The notes below the pieces were generated by a model. It worked only from the letters and a program-made list of their open reading frames with translations, ran no database searches and was not told the origin of the DNA. This document shows, one piece after another, positions 7,943-15,975 of a stretch of DNA of 30,201 bases (its first letter is position 1; each line of letters begins with the position of its first letter). The translations under genes and the position numbers were made by a program. The DNA is from a virus. The DNA lies in the IMG/VR virus record IMGVR_UViG_3300035698_003045, positions 1 to 30,201 of that record. One strand, 5' to 3'.

Positions 7943-9151
7943 CTAGATGCCTGTCACCTTGCAGAACGCTGTGGGGCGGTAGATCGGGAACGCGCACCGG
8001 AAGTCGGCCCGAATCGCCTGCTTGCCCGAGATGAAATAGGTGCTGTGGCTGTTCGTGATCTGAAAGTCCACACCGCCCTTCATCACCAGCTCGCAATACT
8101 GAGCGAACGAGCCCACCAGCGCCGTGTTCTCGGTCTCTTGTGCCGTCTGAATGACCGGCAAACCCCAGATGCGCTCGATGCCCGCCTCTGACGGGCTACC
8201 CCAGATGTACACACCGTCGGCGGTGCGCAACAGGCGGACACCCTGCCAGTCGTTGGGATGCATCACCACGGCGTTCGGCTCTGCTCCACCAGTCACACGA
8301 ATAGCGGTCATCGCCTTATACACCGCGTCTGCCACGGGATCATCACCCTTGGCCTGCGTCTGCACGCTCGAGTTGTCCAGCAGCCCCTCCAAGTTCGGAG
8401 GAGTACCATCACCGACCAGCACTTCGGAGCCCAGACGCTGGTTCATCATCAACGTCAGGCGGTTGTTCACGTACCCACGGGCATACGCCACATCCTCAAG
8501 CTGCTCGTCAGTCATCGGCAACCACACGCCGATCTTGCGGACCGAGCTGGACCGCTCAGTCAAGGCCAGCGCGGCCTCGCCATAGGTGCCGCCCTCAGCG
8601 GTCTCTGCAGCGTTGTTCGTAAACGTGGTCTCTTCCATGTACTTGATCGCTACCTGCGTAGTGGTGCCCTTCGGAATCAGGTCCAGGATGTTGGGCATGG
8701 TCTGAATGCTGAACAACACCGGTCGGCTGCGGGTCGTCTCCGGCGCCCAGCCTGCACCAGTCTCGAACAACGTCTTCGTATCCATCTTCACGCTGGCAAT
8801 CGGTCCCTGGCCGCCCTTCCAGCCCTTGAGCGCCGCACTCTCAACAAACATGTCACCAAGGCCCTGCGGCGCCTGGTTCCCCTTGCTCTGCGGGATGCTG
8901 GCGGGAGCCTGGCCCTTGAGGCCTTCCCCAATGCTCTCGACGGCAACCAGACTCTCGACTTCGACGCCAAACGCCGTCAGCTCGTCGTTGAGCCGCTTGA
9001 TCTCTGCGGCCTTGACCACCGTGTTCTCAAAGCTCTTGAGTTCTTCAACCTTGCTCAAGTCCAGCTCAGGGCCAGCGGCCTCAAAGATGCTCGCCAGTAC
9101 CGCCTGCTTGGCCTTGAGTTCGTTACGCTTCTGATTCAACTGGTATCCCAT
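7943..9151 (-). CDS. Major capsid protein, HK97 fold
   Basis: A 402-residue HK97-type capsid protein. Residues ~1-75 are helical and coiled-coil-like, from NQKRNELKAKQAVLASIFEA to AAEIKRLNDELTAFG, and probably form the delta/scaffolding domain removed by the upstream protease. The mature region begins near the Gln/Pro-rich stretch around residue 90. It has the usual E-loop to spine features: LIPKGTTTQVAIKYMEETTF, AETAEGGTYGEAALALTERS with strand VRKIGVWLPMTDEQLEDVAY, then NAVVMHPNDWQGVRLLRTAD and LVGSFAQYCELVMKGGVDF. AGGAGC precedes the ATG. There is no separate scaffold gene, in line with the HK97 arrangement. Confidence 0.92.
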   Translation of the reverse strand: MGYQLNQKRNELKAKQAVLASIFEAAGPELDLSKVEELKSFENTVVKAAEIKRLNDELTAFGVEVESLVAVESIGEGLKGQAPASIPQSKGNQAPQGLGDMFVESAALKGWKGGQGPIASVKMDTKTLFETGAGWAPETTRSRPVLFSIQTMPNILDLIPKGTTTQVAIKYMEETTFTNNAAETAEGGTYGEAALALTERSSSVRKIGVWLPMTDEQLEDVAYARGYVNNRLTLMMNQRLGSEVLVGDGTPPNLEGLLDNSSVQTQAKGDDPVADAVYKAMTAIRVTGGAEPNAVVMHPNDWQGVRLLRTADGVYIWGSPSEAGIERIWGLPVIQTAQETENTALVGSFAQYCELVMKGGVDFQITNSHSTYFISGKQAIRADFRCAFPIYRPTAFCKVTGI

Positions 9152-9160
9152 GATGCTCCT

Positions 9161-9901
9161 TTACGCGCCTATGGCGCCTGCCAGCGCCGCTCTTGTGCGC
9201 TGGTATTCAACAAACAAACCCGACACATCGACCACCGGCTCTGCTTCGGCGGTAAGCGCCTTGACAGCTTCGCTCAGATACCCGAGCTGCTCGTAAAACT
9301 CTGCCAGCTTCCCCTTGTGGTCATCCGAAAGCCCTCGGCCATCCTTCGCTCGGAGAACGACAAGCGATTCCGTGCGCTCGATCCACGAGGCCACGGCAGT
9401 AAGCGCCGCGTCTCCCTGGTCGTTGTACGACTGCCGATGGCTCTTTATCGCCTCGGTGTAGGTTTCTCGGTTCATGCCGATCAGCACGGGGCTGACCTCG
9501 AATGTCTCGCCGCGCACCAGGTAGCGCGCTTGTCGGTCGTCGTCATCGTCGTCAAAGTCGCCTGTCTTGGATTCAAGAATGTCGAACCCAAACGACCACT
9601 CCTGCAGACCGCCCATGGCCTTGACTGTGCGGTAGTGTTCCGCGCCCTGTTGCGTATCCATGAAAAAGTGGCCATCAAATGTGGCCCGGTCATCCTGGAC
9701 CTTGATCACGCCTTTGCCTGGCGGCAGGCTCCACCAGTCGTGCCCCCAGGCAGCCATCGCAACCTCTTGGCCGTCGGTGAAAAAGCTGGGCAACACCACA
9801 TCGTTGCCCTCATCGCGTATGTTGAACACAGAGAAGGCGGCCATCACGTGGCCCTCATCGCCCTCGGCTGTCATCGCGGCCTTGAATGTTTTGGTTGCCA
9901 T
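9161..9901 (-). CDS. HK97-family prohead protease
   Basis: A 246-residue serine protease of the HK97 prohead family, which trims the capsid N-terminal delta domain during maturation. Family features seen are an early substrate-domain strand (HVMAAFSVFNIRDEGNDVV), the catalytic histidine in WGHDW (His54), and the catalytic serine in LQEWSFGFDI (Ser103), followed by the characteristic EVSPVLIGMN. An Asp-rich stretch at ~115-121 (FDDDDDDR) lies in a loop. The C-terminal ~75 residues are helical and charged. ATG follows AGGAGAGACC. It lies between portal and capsid genes as usual. Confidence 0.9.
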   Translation of the reverse strand: MATKTFKAAMTAEGDEGHVMAAFSVFNIRDEGNDVVLPSFFTDGQEVAMAAWGHDWWSLPPGKGVIKVQDDRATFDGHFFMDTQQGAEHYRTVKAMGGLQEWSFGFDILESKTGDFDDDDDDRQARYLVRGETFEVSPVLIGMNRETYTEAIKSHRQSYNDQGDAALTAVASWIERTESLVVLRAKDGRGLSDDHKGKLAEFYEQLGYLSEAVKALTAEAEPVVDVSGLFVEYQRTRAALAGAIGA

Positions 9902-9909
9902 GGTCTCTC

Positions 9910-12126
9910 CTAGATGCTATCCCGTACGATGGGCGCGAAATTGCGCACGCAACGCGGATGTTCCAGCGGGTTTTGCTCTGCCTCATCGAAGGTCCACGTT
10001 GCGCCGTCGGCGGCTATACATTCCGCATCCCAATCGACGCCGTCATAGACCCGAATGGCCTCGACAATGTCGGTGTATCGATAGGCCATCACGCTACTTA
10101 GGTTCTGCGCCAGTTTGGTCTCGGTCCTGGCGATCGTCTCGCATCTGTACTGGCATGCTGCCAGGTCACCTGCGTCAATCGCCGCGGCTTCGCTCAGACC
10201 TCTGGCCAACGCCGACTCGTATGCCTCTTGGTACATACCTGGGAACATGTGCCGCCCCTCGATGTAGCCACGCATCCGCCGGGCCATCGCCTCTGCGCCG
10301 TCGCCGTCCTCGCGAGCAGCCAGCAAGGCGGCCATCACGGCGTCGCGTGTCTGTTGGTCTGCCTGGATCAGCTGCCCGCCCTGGCGGATCAGGTCCATGG
10401 CCACCGGGTCGTTGAGGTTCACCCCCACCGGCACGCCCAACGTTTCCTCGATCAGGGCGAACGTGCTTTGCATCACCAGCGACCAGTACTGTTGGGCCAC
10501 GTCGGTGATCTGGTTGGCCACATCCGGCGGGATTACGGCATCGACCATGCCACCGCCCTCGACCACGATCTCCCACGTGTCAGGCCATTCGACCGGATCT
10601 GCCGCGTCCTTTTTGCCCTTGCGGCTCTCGCCTCTAGCCACCACATCGCGGGCCAGCTTTTGAAGTGCCTTGACCAGTGCAGCCGACATGGCGACCTCAA
10701 CGGCGCTGCGTGTGCGCTGGAATCCGCGGATCAGGCGCACATCGCGCAACGGTGCGCCAGTTAGGTCAAGCCCTGGTGTGCCGCTTTTCCGGCCCTTGGC
10801 GGGCGTATTCTCCTCGGGATCCTCGTCCGGATCCTCGATCGGGTCGCTGTCCGTGTCCGGCTCTGTCTCTGGCGTCGGCTCAATGTCCACTGCCAGGCCG
10901 TCAACGCCAATCGCTACCATGTTCAGTTTGCGCAGGTACACATCGTCGCCGTCTTCCACGGGCAAACCGACCGCGCTCTTGGCCTCGGCGACCTTGACCC
11001 ATCCGCTATCCACGCCCCGCGTCAGGCGCTCGAATAGCGTGTCCTGGTCCTCTTGGAGCACGCGCACCAGTGCATTGTCGAACGCGCAGCGCTGGGTTTC
11101 GTTGGTCGCAAAGTCGGGCAGGAGCTGCAGATCCAGCGTCTCGGCAATCACGGTCTGCAGTGGGATGATGTTCGACTCGTACGCCATCTCGCGTAGCTCG
11201 CGCATCGTGGCGCCGACCTTGGTCTGCTCCAGGCCGCTGGATAGGCCCACCACGGCCGCGGGGATGCCCAGCACAGCGCTTACACGCGCCTCGGGCATTT
11301 TGCGCAGCGCTTCGAGGTTCATCTGCGCCGGGTTGAACGCCACCGGCGTGACCTTGGCCCTGGCACTGAGCACCATAGGGGATCCTGTGCGGTCCCCACC
11401 GAACGTGTTCATGTAACTGGCCTTGATGGCATCGGCCCCTTCTTGATCGATCTCTGTCTCATCATCATCAGGCGCGATGATCACGCTGGGTACGCCGCCA
11501 TTGCGCAGCAGTGAAGCGCTCCAGTTGGCGGCCTCATCGTCGGTGAATACCTCGCGTGCCAGGCAGGCCAGGTCGGATAGCCCCAAGCGCGTGTTCTCCG
11601 GATCGAGCCCCTGGCGAAAGTGGACCACGTTGGCCGGGTCGTATCGGTGCCGTTCGCCATTCACGATGTATTCATAATGCGAGATGTAGGCGCTGCCATC
11701 GTCTGGCCACCGCGGCGCCATGAGTTCCTGCGGGATCCACCAGAGCTCGGTTACCTCGAGGTGGCGGCCTCGCACCTTGAGCCAATAGGCGTTGCCCGTG
11801 GCCACCAGGTCATTCAGCATGGCCCGCCATAGAATGCGCCCCGAGTAGTACGGGTTGGGCTTGGCCAGCCGCAGTGCTAGGTTGTGCCCGGGAACGGGCT
11901 GCTCGACGCCCTCAGTGTCCGTCTCCAGCACCTGCAGTGGCGCCTCGGGGAATGTTCTCTGTATCCACCCGATGCACGCCACGACGATGCTGTTGCCGCG
12001 ACCGTCGCCCACGTGGGCCGCATAGTCGTAGCCCGTCCGGCCCAGCCCACGCACGGCCCACAGCCGCACGCTGCCCGACCAGCGCATGATCGCCTCGCCT
12101 AGTTTCTTGAATAGCGCTTTGATCAT
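9910..12126 (-). CDS. Portal protein fused to MuF-like head morphogenesis domain
   Basis: A 738-residue protein. Residues 1 to ~410 are an HK97-type portal: NSIVVACIGWIQRTFPEAPL, a LRLAKPNPYYSGRILWRAML segment, and NVVHFRQGLDPENTRLGLSD. An acidic Asp/Glu/Pro linker follows (DSDPIEDPDEDPEENTPAKG). The remaining ~280 residues end in a MuF/SPP1 gp7-type signature: ARTETKLAQN, then VYDGVDWDAECIAADG, and PLEHPRCVRNFAPI. Most phages encode portal and MuF separately. The ATG at 12124-12126 overlaps the terminase stop (ATGA), which favours it over the longer frame to 12177. No frame break is seen across the join. Confidence 0.9.
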   Translation of the reverse strand: MIKALFKKLGEAIMRWSGSVRLWAVRGLGRTGYDYAAHVGDGRGNSIVVACIGWIQRTFPEAPLQVLETDTEGVEQPVPGHNLALRLAKPNPYYSGRILWRAMLNDLVATGNAYWLKVRGRHLEVTELWWIPQELMAPRWPDDGSAYISHYEYIVNGERHRYDPANVVHFRQGLDPENTRLGLSDLACLAREVFTDDEAANWSASLLRNGGVPSVIIAPDDDETEIDQEGADAIKASYMNTFGGDRTGSPMVLSARAKVTPVAFNPAQMNLEALRKMPEARVSAVLGIPAAVVGLSSGLEQTKVGATMRELREMAYESNIIPLQTVIAETLDLQLLPDFATNETQRCAFDNALVRVLQEDQDTLFERLTRGVDSGWVKVAEAKSAVGLPVEDGDDVYLRKLNMVAIGVDGLAVDIEPTPETEPDTDSDPIEDPDEDPEENTPAKGRKSGTPGLDLTGAPLRDVRLIRGFQRTRSAVEVAMSAALVKALQKLARDVVARGESRKGKKDAADPVEWPDTWEIVVEGGGMVDAVIPPDVANQITDVAQQYWSLVMQSTFALIEETLGVPVGVNLNDPVAMDLIRQGGQLIQADQQTRDAVMAALLAAREDGDGAEAMARRMRGYIEGRHMFPGMYQEAYESALARGLSEAAAIDAGDLAACQYRCETIARTETKLAQNLSSVMAYRYTDIVEAIRVYDGVDWDAECIAADGATWTFDEAEQNPLEHPRCVRNFAPIVRDSI

Positions 12127-13415
12127 CGTGCGGTCAGCCGCCTCTTTTTGTTCAGCATTAGCTCGGATAGCGCCCACACAAGGGCGTCCATTCGGTCAGG
12201 GCTGTCCATGCCCTGGTCTGGCGCCCAGTCGCACATCTGATCCTCGAGTTCGGCGAATGCGCCCACGTGATGGACCTTACCCTTTTCATAGAGCGCCGAG
12301 ACTGGCTCGGCTCTCGTGTATTTGCCCTTGGAGGCGTGCACCTTTTTGTAACTCACGCTGGCGTCCTGGGTGCGCAGCACCGTCTCGATCAGGTCGCCGC
12401 CGTTGTTGGCCTCACCGATGATCCGGTCGGCATCGTATTCGGCATAGAGCTGAATGGCCCGGCCCGCCCACTGGTTGGCGCTCGCTCTGAGCGAGCCGTC
12501 GCCCAACACGTACCCATGCCCGTTTGCGCCTAGCCCAGCGACCACAATGCCGGTCTCGTCGCTATTGGCATTGCTCGTCACGGCCGGGTCGATGGCCACC
12601 ACAACCCGTGTCAGCTCTGGCGCCTGCGCGACTCTCAGTCGGTCGATCTGGTCCCTGTTCCACAGCGCGCCAGGGTTATCGTCCAGGATCTCGGCATAGA
12701 TCTCTTGGCGTCCCAGCCGGGTGCCACCATAGGTGTCGAGAATCTCATCAATAAATGTCGGCGCCAGGTTGGCCCGATTCTCTAGCGTCGAGCCTCTGGT
12801 GATCACCGCGTTCTTGCGCTTGAGCAGCTTCTTGACCAACGGCGTTGGCCTGGGCGTCGTGGTCACAATGCACTGGGGACGCGTGCCCAATCGCAGTCCG
12901 AACATGAGCTGGTCCCATGCGTCGCTGTAGCGCCATGCCGCCAATTCGTCTGGCCAGGCCAGGTCGTGCTGGGGGCCGCGCAATTGGTCTGGCCGATCAC
13001 CCGAGTACGTCGTGGCGATCGCGCCGTTGGGCCAGGTCAGTCTGCGCAGGCTGGGCTGGTATTTCGGCATAAACCACGGTGGCGAACATGCCAAGAGCCC
13101 GCTCTCTCCCTGGACCATCACGTCGCGCACATCGGCGGCCGTTCGGCCGACCAGCGCCACGCGCCTGTATCCCTCGTGCTCCACTTTGTAGCGGACTGCC
13201 TCGGCGCCCGTCCGCGTTTTGCCGAACCCGCGCCCGGCCAGAATCACCCAGGTGTGCCAATCGCCTGGCGGGAGCTGCTGCTTGTCTCTGGCCCAGAATG
13301 ACCAGTCATAGAGCAGCGTCGCTGCCTCATCATCCGTCAGTTGGCTGATCAGCTCCGCTCTCTGTTCCCTCGGGAGCGAGGCGATTGAGGAGCTGTGCAA
13401 GTTTGTCCTTTGCAT
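12123..13415 (-). CDS. Terminase large subunit
   Basis: A 430-residue packaging motor. ATPase domain: Walker A GRGFGKT (61-67), Walker B DLAWPDE (151-157) with catalytic Glu157, and coupling motif TTTPRP (185-190). Nuclease domain: first acidic residue in VVAIDPAVT (Asp276), then EANNGGDLIETVL (~335-347), and the final SPDRMDALVWAL with Asp410. All parts of the Terminase_6/6C arrangement are present, and length is normal. The gene starts inside the small-subunit gene (86-base overlap), and its stop overlaps the portal start. Recognition type (cos or headful) cannot be told from sequence alone. Confidence 0.95.
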   Translation of the reverse strand: MQRTNLHSSSIASLPREQRAELISQLTDDEAATLLYDWSFWARDKQQLPPGDWHTWVILAGRGFGKTRTGAEAVRYKVEHEGYRRVALVGRTAADVRDVMVQGESGLLACSPPWFMPKYQPSLRRLTWPNGAIATTYSGDRPDQLRGPQHDLAWPDELAAWRYSDAWDQLMFGLRLGTRPQCIVTTTPRPTPLVKKLLKRKNAVITRGSTLENRANLAPTFIDEILDTYGGTRLGRQEIYAEILDDNPGALWNRDQIDRLRVAQAPELTRVVVAIDPAVTSNANSDETGIVVAGLGANGHGYVLGDGSLRASANQWAGRAIQLYAEYDADRIIGEANNGGDLIETVLRTQDASVSYKKVHASKGKYTRAEPVSALYEKGKVHHVGAFAELEDQMCDWAPDQGMDSPDRMDALVWALSELMLNKKRRLTAR

Positions 13416-13854
13416 CTGTTTTCAAGTCCGGCGCCAGGTCTAGCTCTTTGCGGTCCGTGAATAGCTTGTGATGCCTGCCGATGTGCACCAGCGCCGCTTG
13501 TGCGTCGTAAAACTCGACTACGAGGTTGCCTTGCCGATCCCATTTCGTGCCCTTTACCAGGTGGCCCTTGCCATCTTCCAGGAGGCGGGCTAGGTCTATC
13601 GAGCCATCTTCTAGCAGGTACTCGGTCCATCCGCCCCGGCCTTGCTCTGCCAGCCGGGTCAGCGCCTCATCGGCGCTCATGGCTTTTTCGGCCAACCGGG
13701 CCTTGATGAGGGCCTGGATGTCAACAAATGACAACAATCGAGAGCCTTGGCGGCGTGGATGGGCGTATCCAGCGCGTCGAGCCGCCTCTGATGCATTCCA
13801 GCAACTGAGGTACTCTTCTACAAACGCGCGTCTCTTTGCCGATAGGCGACCCAC
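13330..13854 (-). CDS. Terminase small subunit
   Basis: DNA-recognition subunit of the packaging enzyme, 174 residues from the chosen start. The N-terminus GRLSAKRRAFVEEYLSCWN, then ASEAARRAGY and SRLLSFVDIQALIKARLAEK, matches the helix-turn-helix of the Terminase_2 type. The C-terminal half has KWDRQGNLVVEFYDAQAAL and a helical, charged tail. GTG at 13852-13854 is preferred over the frame start at 13920: GAGGTG lies 6 bases upstream, the family usually begins near this Leu-Ser, and a terminator hairpin lies between the two candidate starts. It overlaps the large subunit. Confidence 0.85.
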   Translation of the reverse strand: MGRLSAKRRAFVEEYLSCWNASEAARRAGYAHPRRQGSRLLSFVDIQALIKARLAEKAMSADEALTRLAEQGRGGWTEYLLEDGSIDLARLLEDGKGHLVKGTKWDRQGNLVVEFYDAQAALVHIGRHHKLFTDRKELDLAPDLKTDAKDKLAQLLNRLAPEGTESGADQPTDG

Positions 13855-13872
13855 AGCATCACACCTCAATAG

Positions 13873-13900
13873 AAAAAGCTCCGGGCTATTCACCCAGAGC
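13873..13900 (-). terminator. Rho-independent terminator between early and late genes
   Basis: On the minus strand GCTCTGGG (13893-13900) pairs with CCCGGAGC (13878-13885), with one G-T wobble and a 7-base loop, and is followed at once by TTTTT (13873-13877). It ends the early block. Only 18 bases separate it from the terminase GTG, so no promoter fits downstream. A TG-n-TATGCT extended -10-like element just upstream would place this hairpin in a leader. Confidence 0.72.
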
Positions 13901-13949
13901 ATACCAATCATCACTGACACCGCATGTCAGCCCCACTGACGCGTTCGCG

Positions 13950-14165
13950 CTAGGACATGTCACAATCCTCCATTTGTCCATAGGCCACGCGCACAACCAG
14001 CGGCGTATAGAGCGGTTCGGCCTGCAGATCGGCCAGGTCGCGGTAGATCGTCCGCTCGGATACGCAGTACCGGTCTGCCAGAGCAGCAACCGTTCGCGGC
14101 CGTTCCTTTATCAGCTCGATCATGTTCGTCAGTCGCACCGCACGCTTGACCGTCTGGCTGCACAT
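13950..14165 (-). CDS. Small winged-helix/HTH regulator
   Basis: A 71-residue protein with one helix-turn-helix: LTNMIELIKERPRTVAALAD, then RYCVSERTIYRDLADLQ, the pattern of HTH_11/DeoR-type domains, followed by a short strand (YTPLVVRVAYG). Starts at MCSQTVKRAV because GGGAGG lies 10 bases upstream; the longer frame overlaps rusA. It is the last early gene before the terminator and the terminase gene. Short inverted repeats (such as CTGACA/TGTCAG at 13914-13930) between it and the terminator could be its binding sites. Control of the early-to-late switch is inferred from place only. Confidence 0.7.
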   Translation of the reverse strand: MCSQTVKRAVRLTNMIELIKERPRTVAALADRYCVSERTIYRDLADLQAEPLYTPLVVRVAYGQMEDCDMS

Positions 14166-14170
14166 GCGCG

Positions 14171-14308
14171 CTATACCTCCCTGATCACAATGAGGACGCC
14201 TTCGGAGTTCTTGCCCTTGGCGCAATACTTCATCGCGTTGAGCTTCACCACCTGATTGTCGTCCACCCACGCCACGCCATTGAGACCGTCCAACACGGCC
14301 TTAATCAT
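14171..14308 (-). pseudogene. rusA: RusA-like resolvase, C-terminal fragment (split gene)
   Basis: Forty-five codons in a different frame from the upstream fragment. The sequence MIKAVLDGLNGVAWVDDNQV is the classic second half of RusA, the Holliday-junction endonuclease; it carries the conserved Lys (MIK) and the third acidic residue (WVDD). Its ATG overlaps the upstream stop as ATGA (14305-14308), so it could be translated by re-initiation, giving a two-chain enzyme. Alternatively one A was lost: GGAAACATG becomes in frame with one added A, restoring DLENMIKAVL. The fragment alone lacks the first catalytic Asp. Confidence 0.8.
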
Positions 14309-14538
14309 GTTTCCAGATCGACATGCGGCGTTCGCTTGCGAGATGCGCGATAAAACGTAAGTTCGACATGCAACAGGCGCGGCGTAGGCTCGAGACCGGG
14401 ATGGGCGCCCCGGAACGCCCACCCCACCTTCTCCTCCCAGGTCTTCGTCGCTTGCGCGGTGTACACGTGCCCGCTCTTCGTGAACCTCGGACGCTGCTTG
14501 GTCATCGGCTTACCGTACACGTAGCAACTCAGCATCAT
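14305..14538 (-). CDS. rusA: RusA-like resolvase, N-terminal fragment (split gene)
   Basis: About 77 residues, starting MMLSCYVYGKPMTKQRPRFT, the typical RusA N-terminus (GKP-x-x-K-x-R-P-R), through YTAQATKTWEEKVGWAFRGA and VELTFYRASRKRTPHVDLET to a TGA stop. The frame breaks just after the first catalytic Asp (VDL, equivalent to D70 of the E. coli enzyme), while the rest lies in the -1 frame. RusA resolves branched DNA before packaging. The start overlaps the upstream gene and follows GGAGG. Either a split but functional gene, a recent single-base loss, or an assembly error; reads would decide. Confidence 0.8.
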   Translation of the reverse strand: MMLSCYVYGKPMTKQRPRFTKSGHVYTAQATKTWEEKVGWAFRGAHPGLEPTPRLLHVELTFYRASRKRTPHVDLET

Positions 14539-14978
14539 GCCTCCTGTCGTTCTGGTAGCTCCCACCCCTGGACCTTCCGATTTCGATACGTTCGATAAAA
14601 CTCGGCCTCCGCTTGAACGCGCTCGTACCTCTCACGCCGCTCTATCGTCCATGCCGCAAAGTCGGCCATCACCGCCGCGTGCTGCTCAACGGTCACATGC
14701 TGGCAATGCCTCCGCTCGCACCCGATACAAAAACACGTCGCTGCGATCTGGTCCTGATGACTCTCGCTCATGGCCAACACGCACCGCATCTTCGGGATCG
14801 GGCACGGGCTCTTCGCACCCGTCGTCTTCAACCGGAACCCTGCTCGCACTAGCACCTTCGTGATCGTATGCGAGTCTCGATGAATGCGCCGCGAGATTTC
14901 TGCCCGGACTATGCCGTCCTTGAACATCTGCACGATTCTGGTGCGATCCTCGTCCTGCAACCGATGGTAGCCTGTCAC
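14535..14978 (-). CDS. HTH protein with Cys-rich centre
   Basis: A 147-residue protein of unknown function. Residues ~5-50 form a helix-turn-helix: LQDEDRTRIVQMFKDGIVRA then EISRRIHRDSHTITKVLVRA, resembling homeodomain-like/transposase-type HTHs. The middle has cysteines in CPIPKMRC and CFCIGCERRHCQH, which could bind zinc. The C-terminal third is a charged helix (TIERRERYERVQAEAEFYRT). Start GTG overlaps the preceding stop. It sits between the helicase loader and rusA in the early operon; a regulator or DNA-binding accessory is likely but unproven. Confidence 0.65.
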   Translation of the reverse strand: MTGYHRLQDEDRTRIVQMFKDGIVRAEISRRIHRDSHTITKVLVRAGFRLKTTGAKSPCPIPKMRCVLAMSESHQDQIAATCFCIGCERRHCQHVTVEQHAAVMADFAAWTIERRERYERVQAEAEFYRTYRNRKVQGWELPERQEA

Positions 14979-15199
14979 CCGTCCACCTCCTTGTACGGCT
15001 CCACAATCACCTCTGCCGGGCCATACTGCTCTTTCGTATGCGCCCTTGCTTTATCCAAACACGACAGCAGCCACCGCCCCTCGGGCGGCGTGATGGGGCA
15101 CCGGCACTCGTCGTCTGCGCACCGCAACCGAATTGCGGCCAACCTCTCGCAGTCCTCAACTCCCGCTCGGATCGCCACTAGCCGTTCGTTGTCTCTCAT
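14975..15199 (-). CDS. Small hypothetical early protein
   Basis: A 74-residue protein with no family recognised. It starts MRDNERLVAIRAGVEDCERL, has cysteines grouped in RCADDECRCPI and a central TPPEGRWLLSCLDKARAH. Four-base overlaps with both neighbours make a real, co-translated gene likely. Confidence 0.6.
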   Translation of the reverse strand: MRDNERLVAIRAGVEDCERLAAIRLRCADDECRCPITPPEGRWLLSCLDKARAHTKEQYGPAEVIVEPYKEVDG

Positions 15200-15975
15200 C
15201 GCACTGGATCCTTTAGCCGGAAATCGGCCGCTGGCAATGTCAGCGTCGTGACCAGTTTCCTGTCTGCCAAGCGAGAGCGCAATCTGGCGTTGAGCTCGGC
15301 TGCCTTGGCGTCGGCCAGGTTGCTGTTTGACGTGATCACCAGGGGCAAGCGCTCCTCATACCGATGGTTGATGATCTGGAACATCTGTTCGATGACCCAG
15401 TCGGTGTCGCGTTCCGCGCCCAGATCGTCCAGCACCATCACCGACACGTTGAGCAGCCAGTCCAGCATCTGGTCATAGCTGCCATCGTTGTATCCTTTGC
15501 GCAGTACCTTGAGCATGGCCGGCACGGACCCCCAGTAGCAGCCGATCCCCTTCGCCAGCACCTCGCCAACGATGGCATGGGCCAGGTGCGTCTTGCCGCA
15601 TCCCACGGGCCCGATCAGGCTCAGCCACCCTTGTGGGTCGGCGGAGAAATTCTGGCATTTGTCCTTGATCCAGCGCATATCCTTGATCGTTGCGTTCCTA
15701 TCCTCGCCCGGGAGAGCCCTGCACGCCTCGGCGCTGAATGCCGAGAATGTGTGCTGTTGCAGGATGGTAGAGCTGACGTTGGCCTTGGCCCGCAGCCTCT
15801 CAGCGTCTCGCTTGGCGATGTCGCTCTGCTTGCACACGCATGGTACCGCTTTCCCGAACAAGGGATGGCCTACCGCTACGGGCATGCGGACGTACCCCAT
15901 GCCGTTGCAGCAGCAGACCGAAATCTGCAGTGCCGCTGCCTCAACTGTCTGATAGGGTAGATCACGGATCTGCAT
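15196..15975 (-). CDS. DnaC-like helicase loader ATPase
   Basis: A 259-residue AAA+ protein that likely loads the host replicative helicase at the phage origin. N-terminal segment has a zinc-binding pattern (CCCNGMGYVRM at 21-31 and CVC at 46-48), as in many phage and Firmicutes-type loaders. Walker A is GPVGCGKT (122-129), Walker B VMVLDDLG (179-186), sensor ITSN (214-217), and an arginine-rich RLRSRLAD (231-238). It overlaps the initiator gene by 14 bases and the next gene by 4. Initiator plus loader without a polymerase means the host replisome is used. Confidence 0.9.
   Translation of the reverse strand: MQIRDLPYQTVEAAALQISVCCCNGMGYVRMPVAVGHPLFGKAVPCVCKQSDIAKRDAERLRAKANVSSTILQQHTFSAFSAEACRALPGEDRNATIKDMRWIKDKCQNFSADPQGWLSLIGPVGCGKTHLAHAIVGEVLAKGIGCYWGSVPAMLKVLRKGYNDGSYDQMLDWLLNVSVMVLDDLGAERDTDWVIEQMFQIINHRYEERLPLVITSNSNLADAKAAELNARLRSRLADRKLVTTLTLPAADFRLKDPVR

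Noticed and set aside
8258-9913. 551-codon plus-strand frame opposite capsid and protease
   Set aside because: Both minus-strand genes have clear families; the plus frame is a codon-bias shadow.
12127-12177. Portal start at 12177
   Set aside because: Overlaps terminase codons with no ribosome site; ATGA overlap at 12126 is typical.
13855-13920. Longer terminase small-subunit start at 13920
   Set aside because: It would place a rho-independent terminator in the coding sequence and lacks a ribosome site; GTG at 13854 has one.
14305-14312. Programmed -1 frameshift in rusA
   Set aside because: The bases around the break (CTG GAA ACA TGA) do not form an X-XXY-YYZ slippery heptamer in the reading frame.
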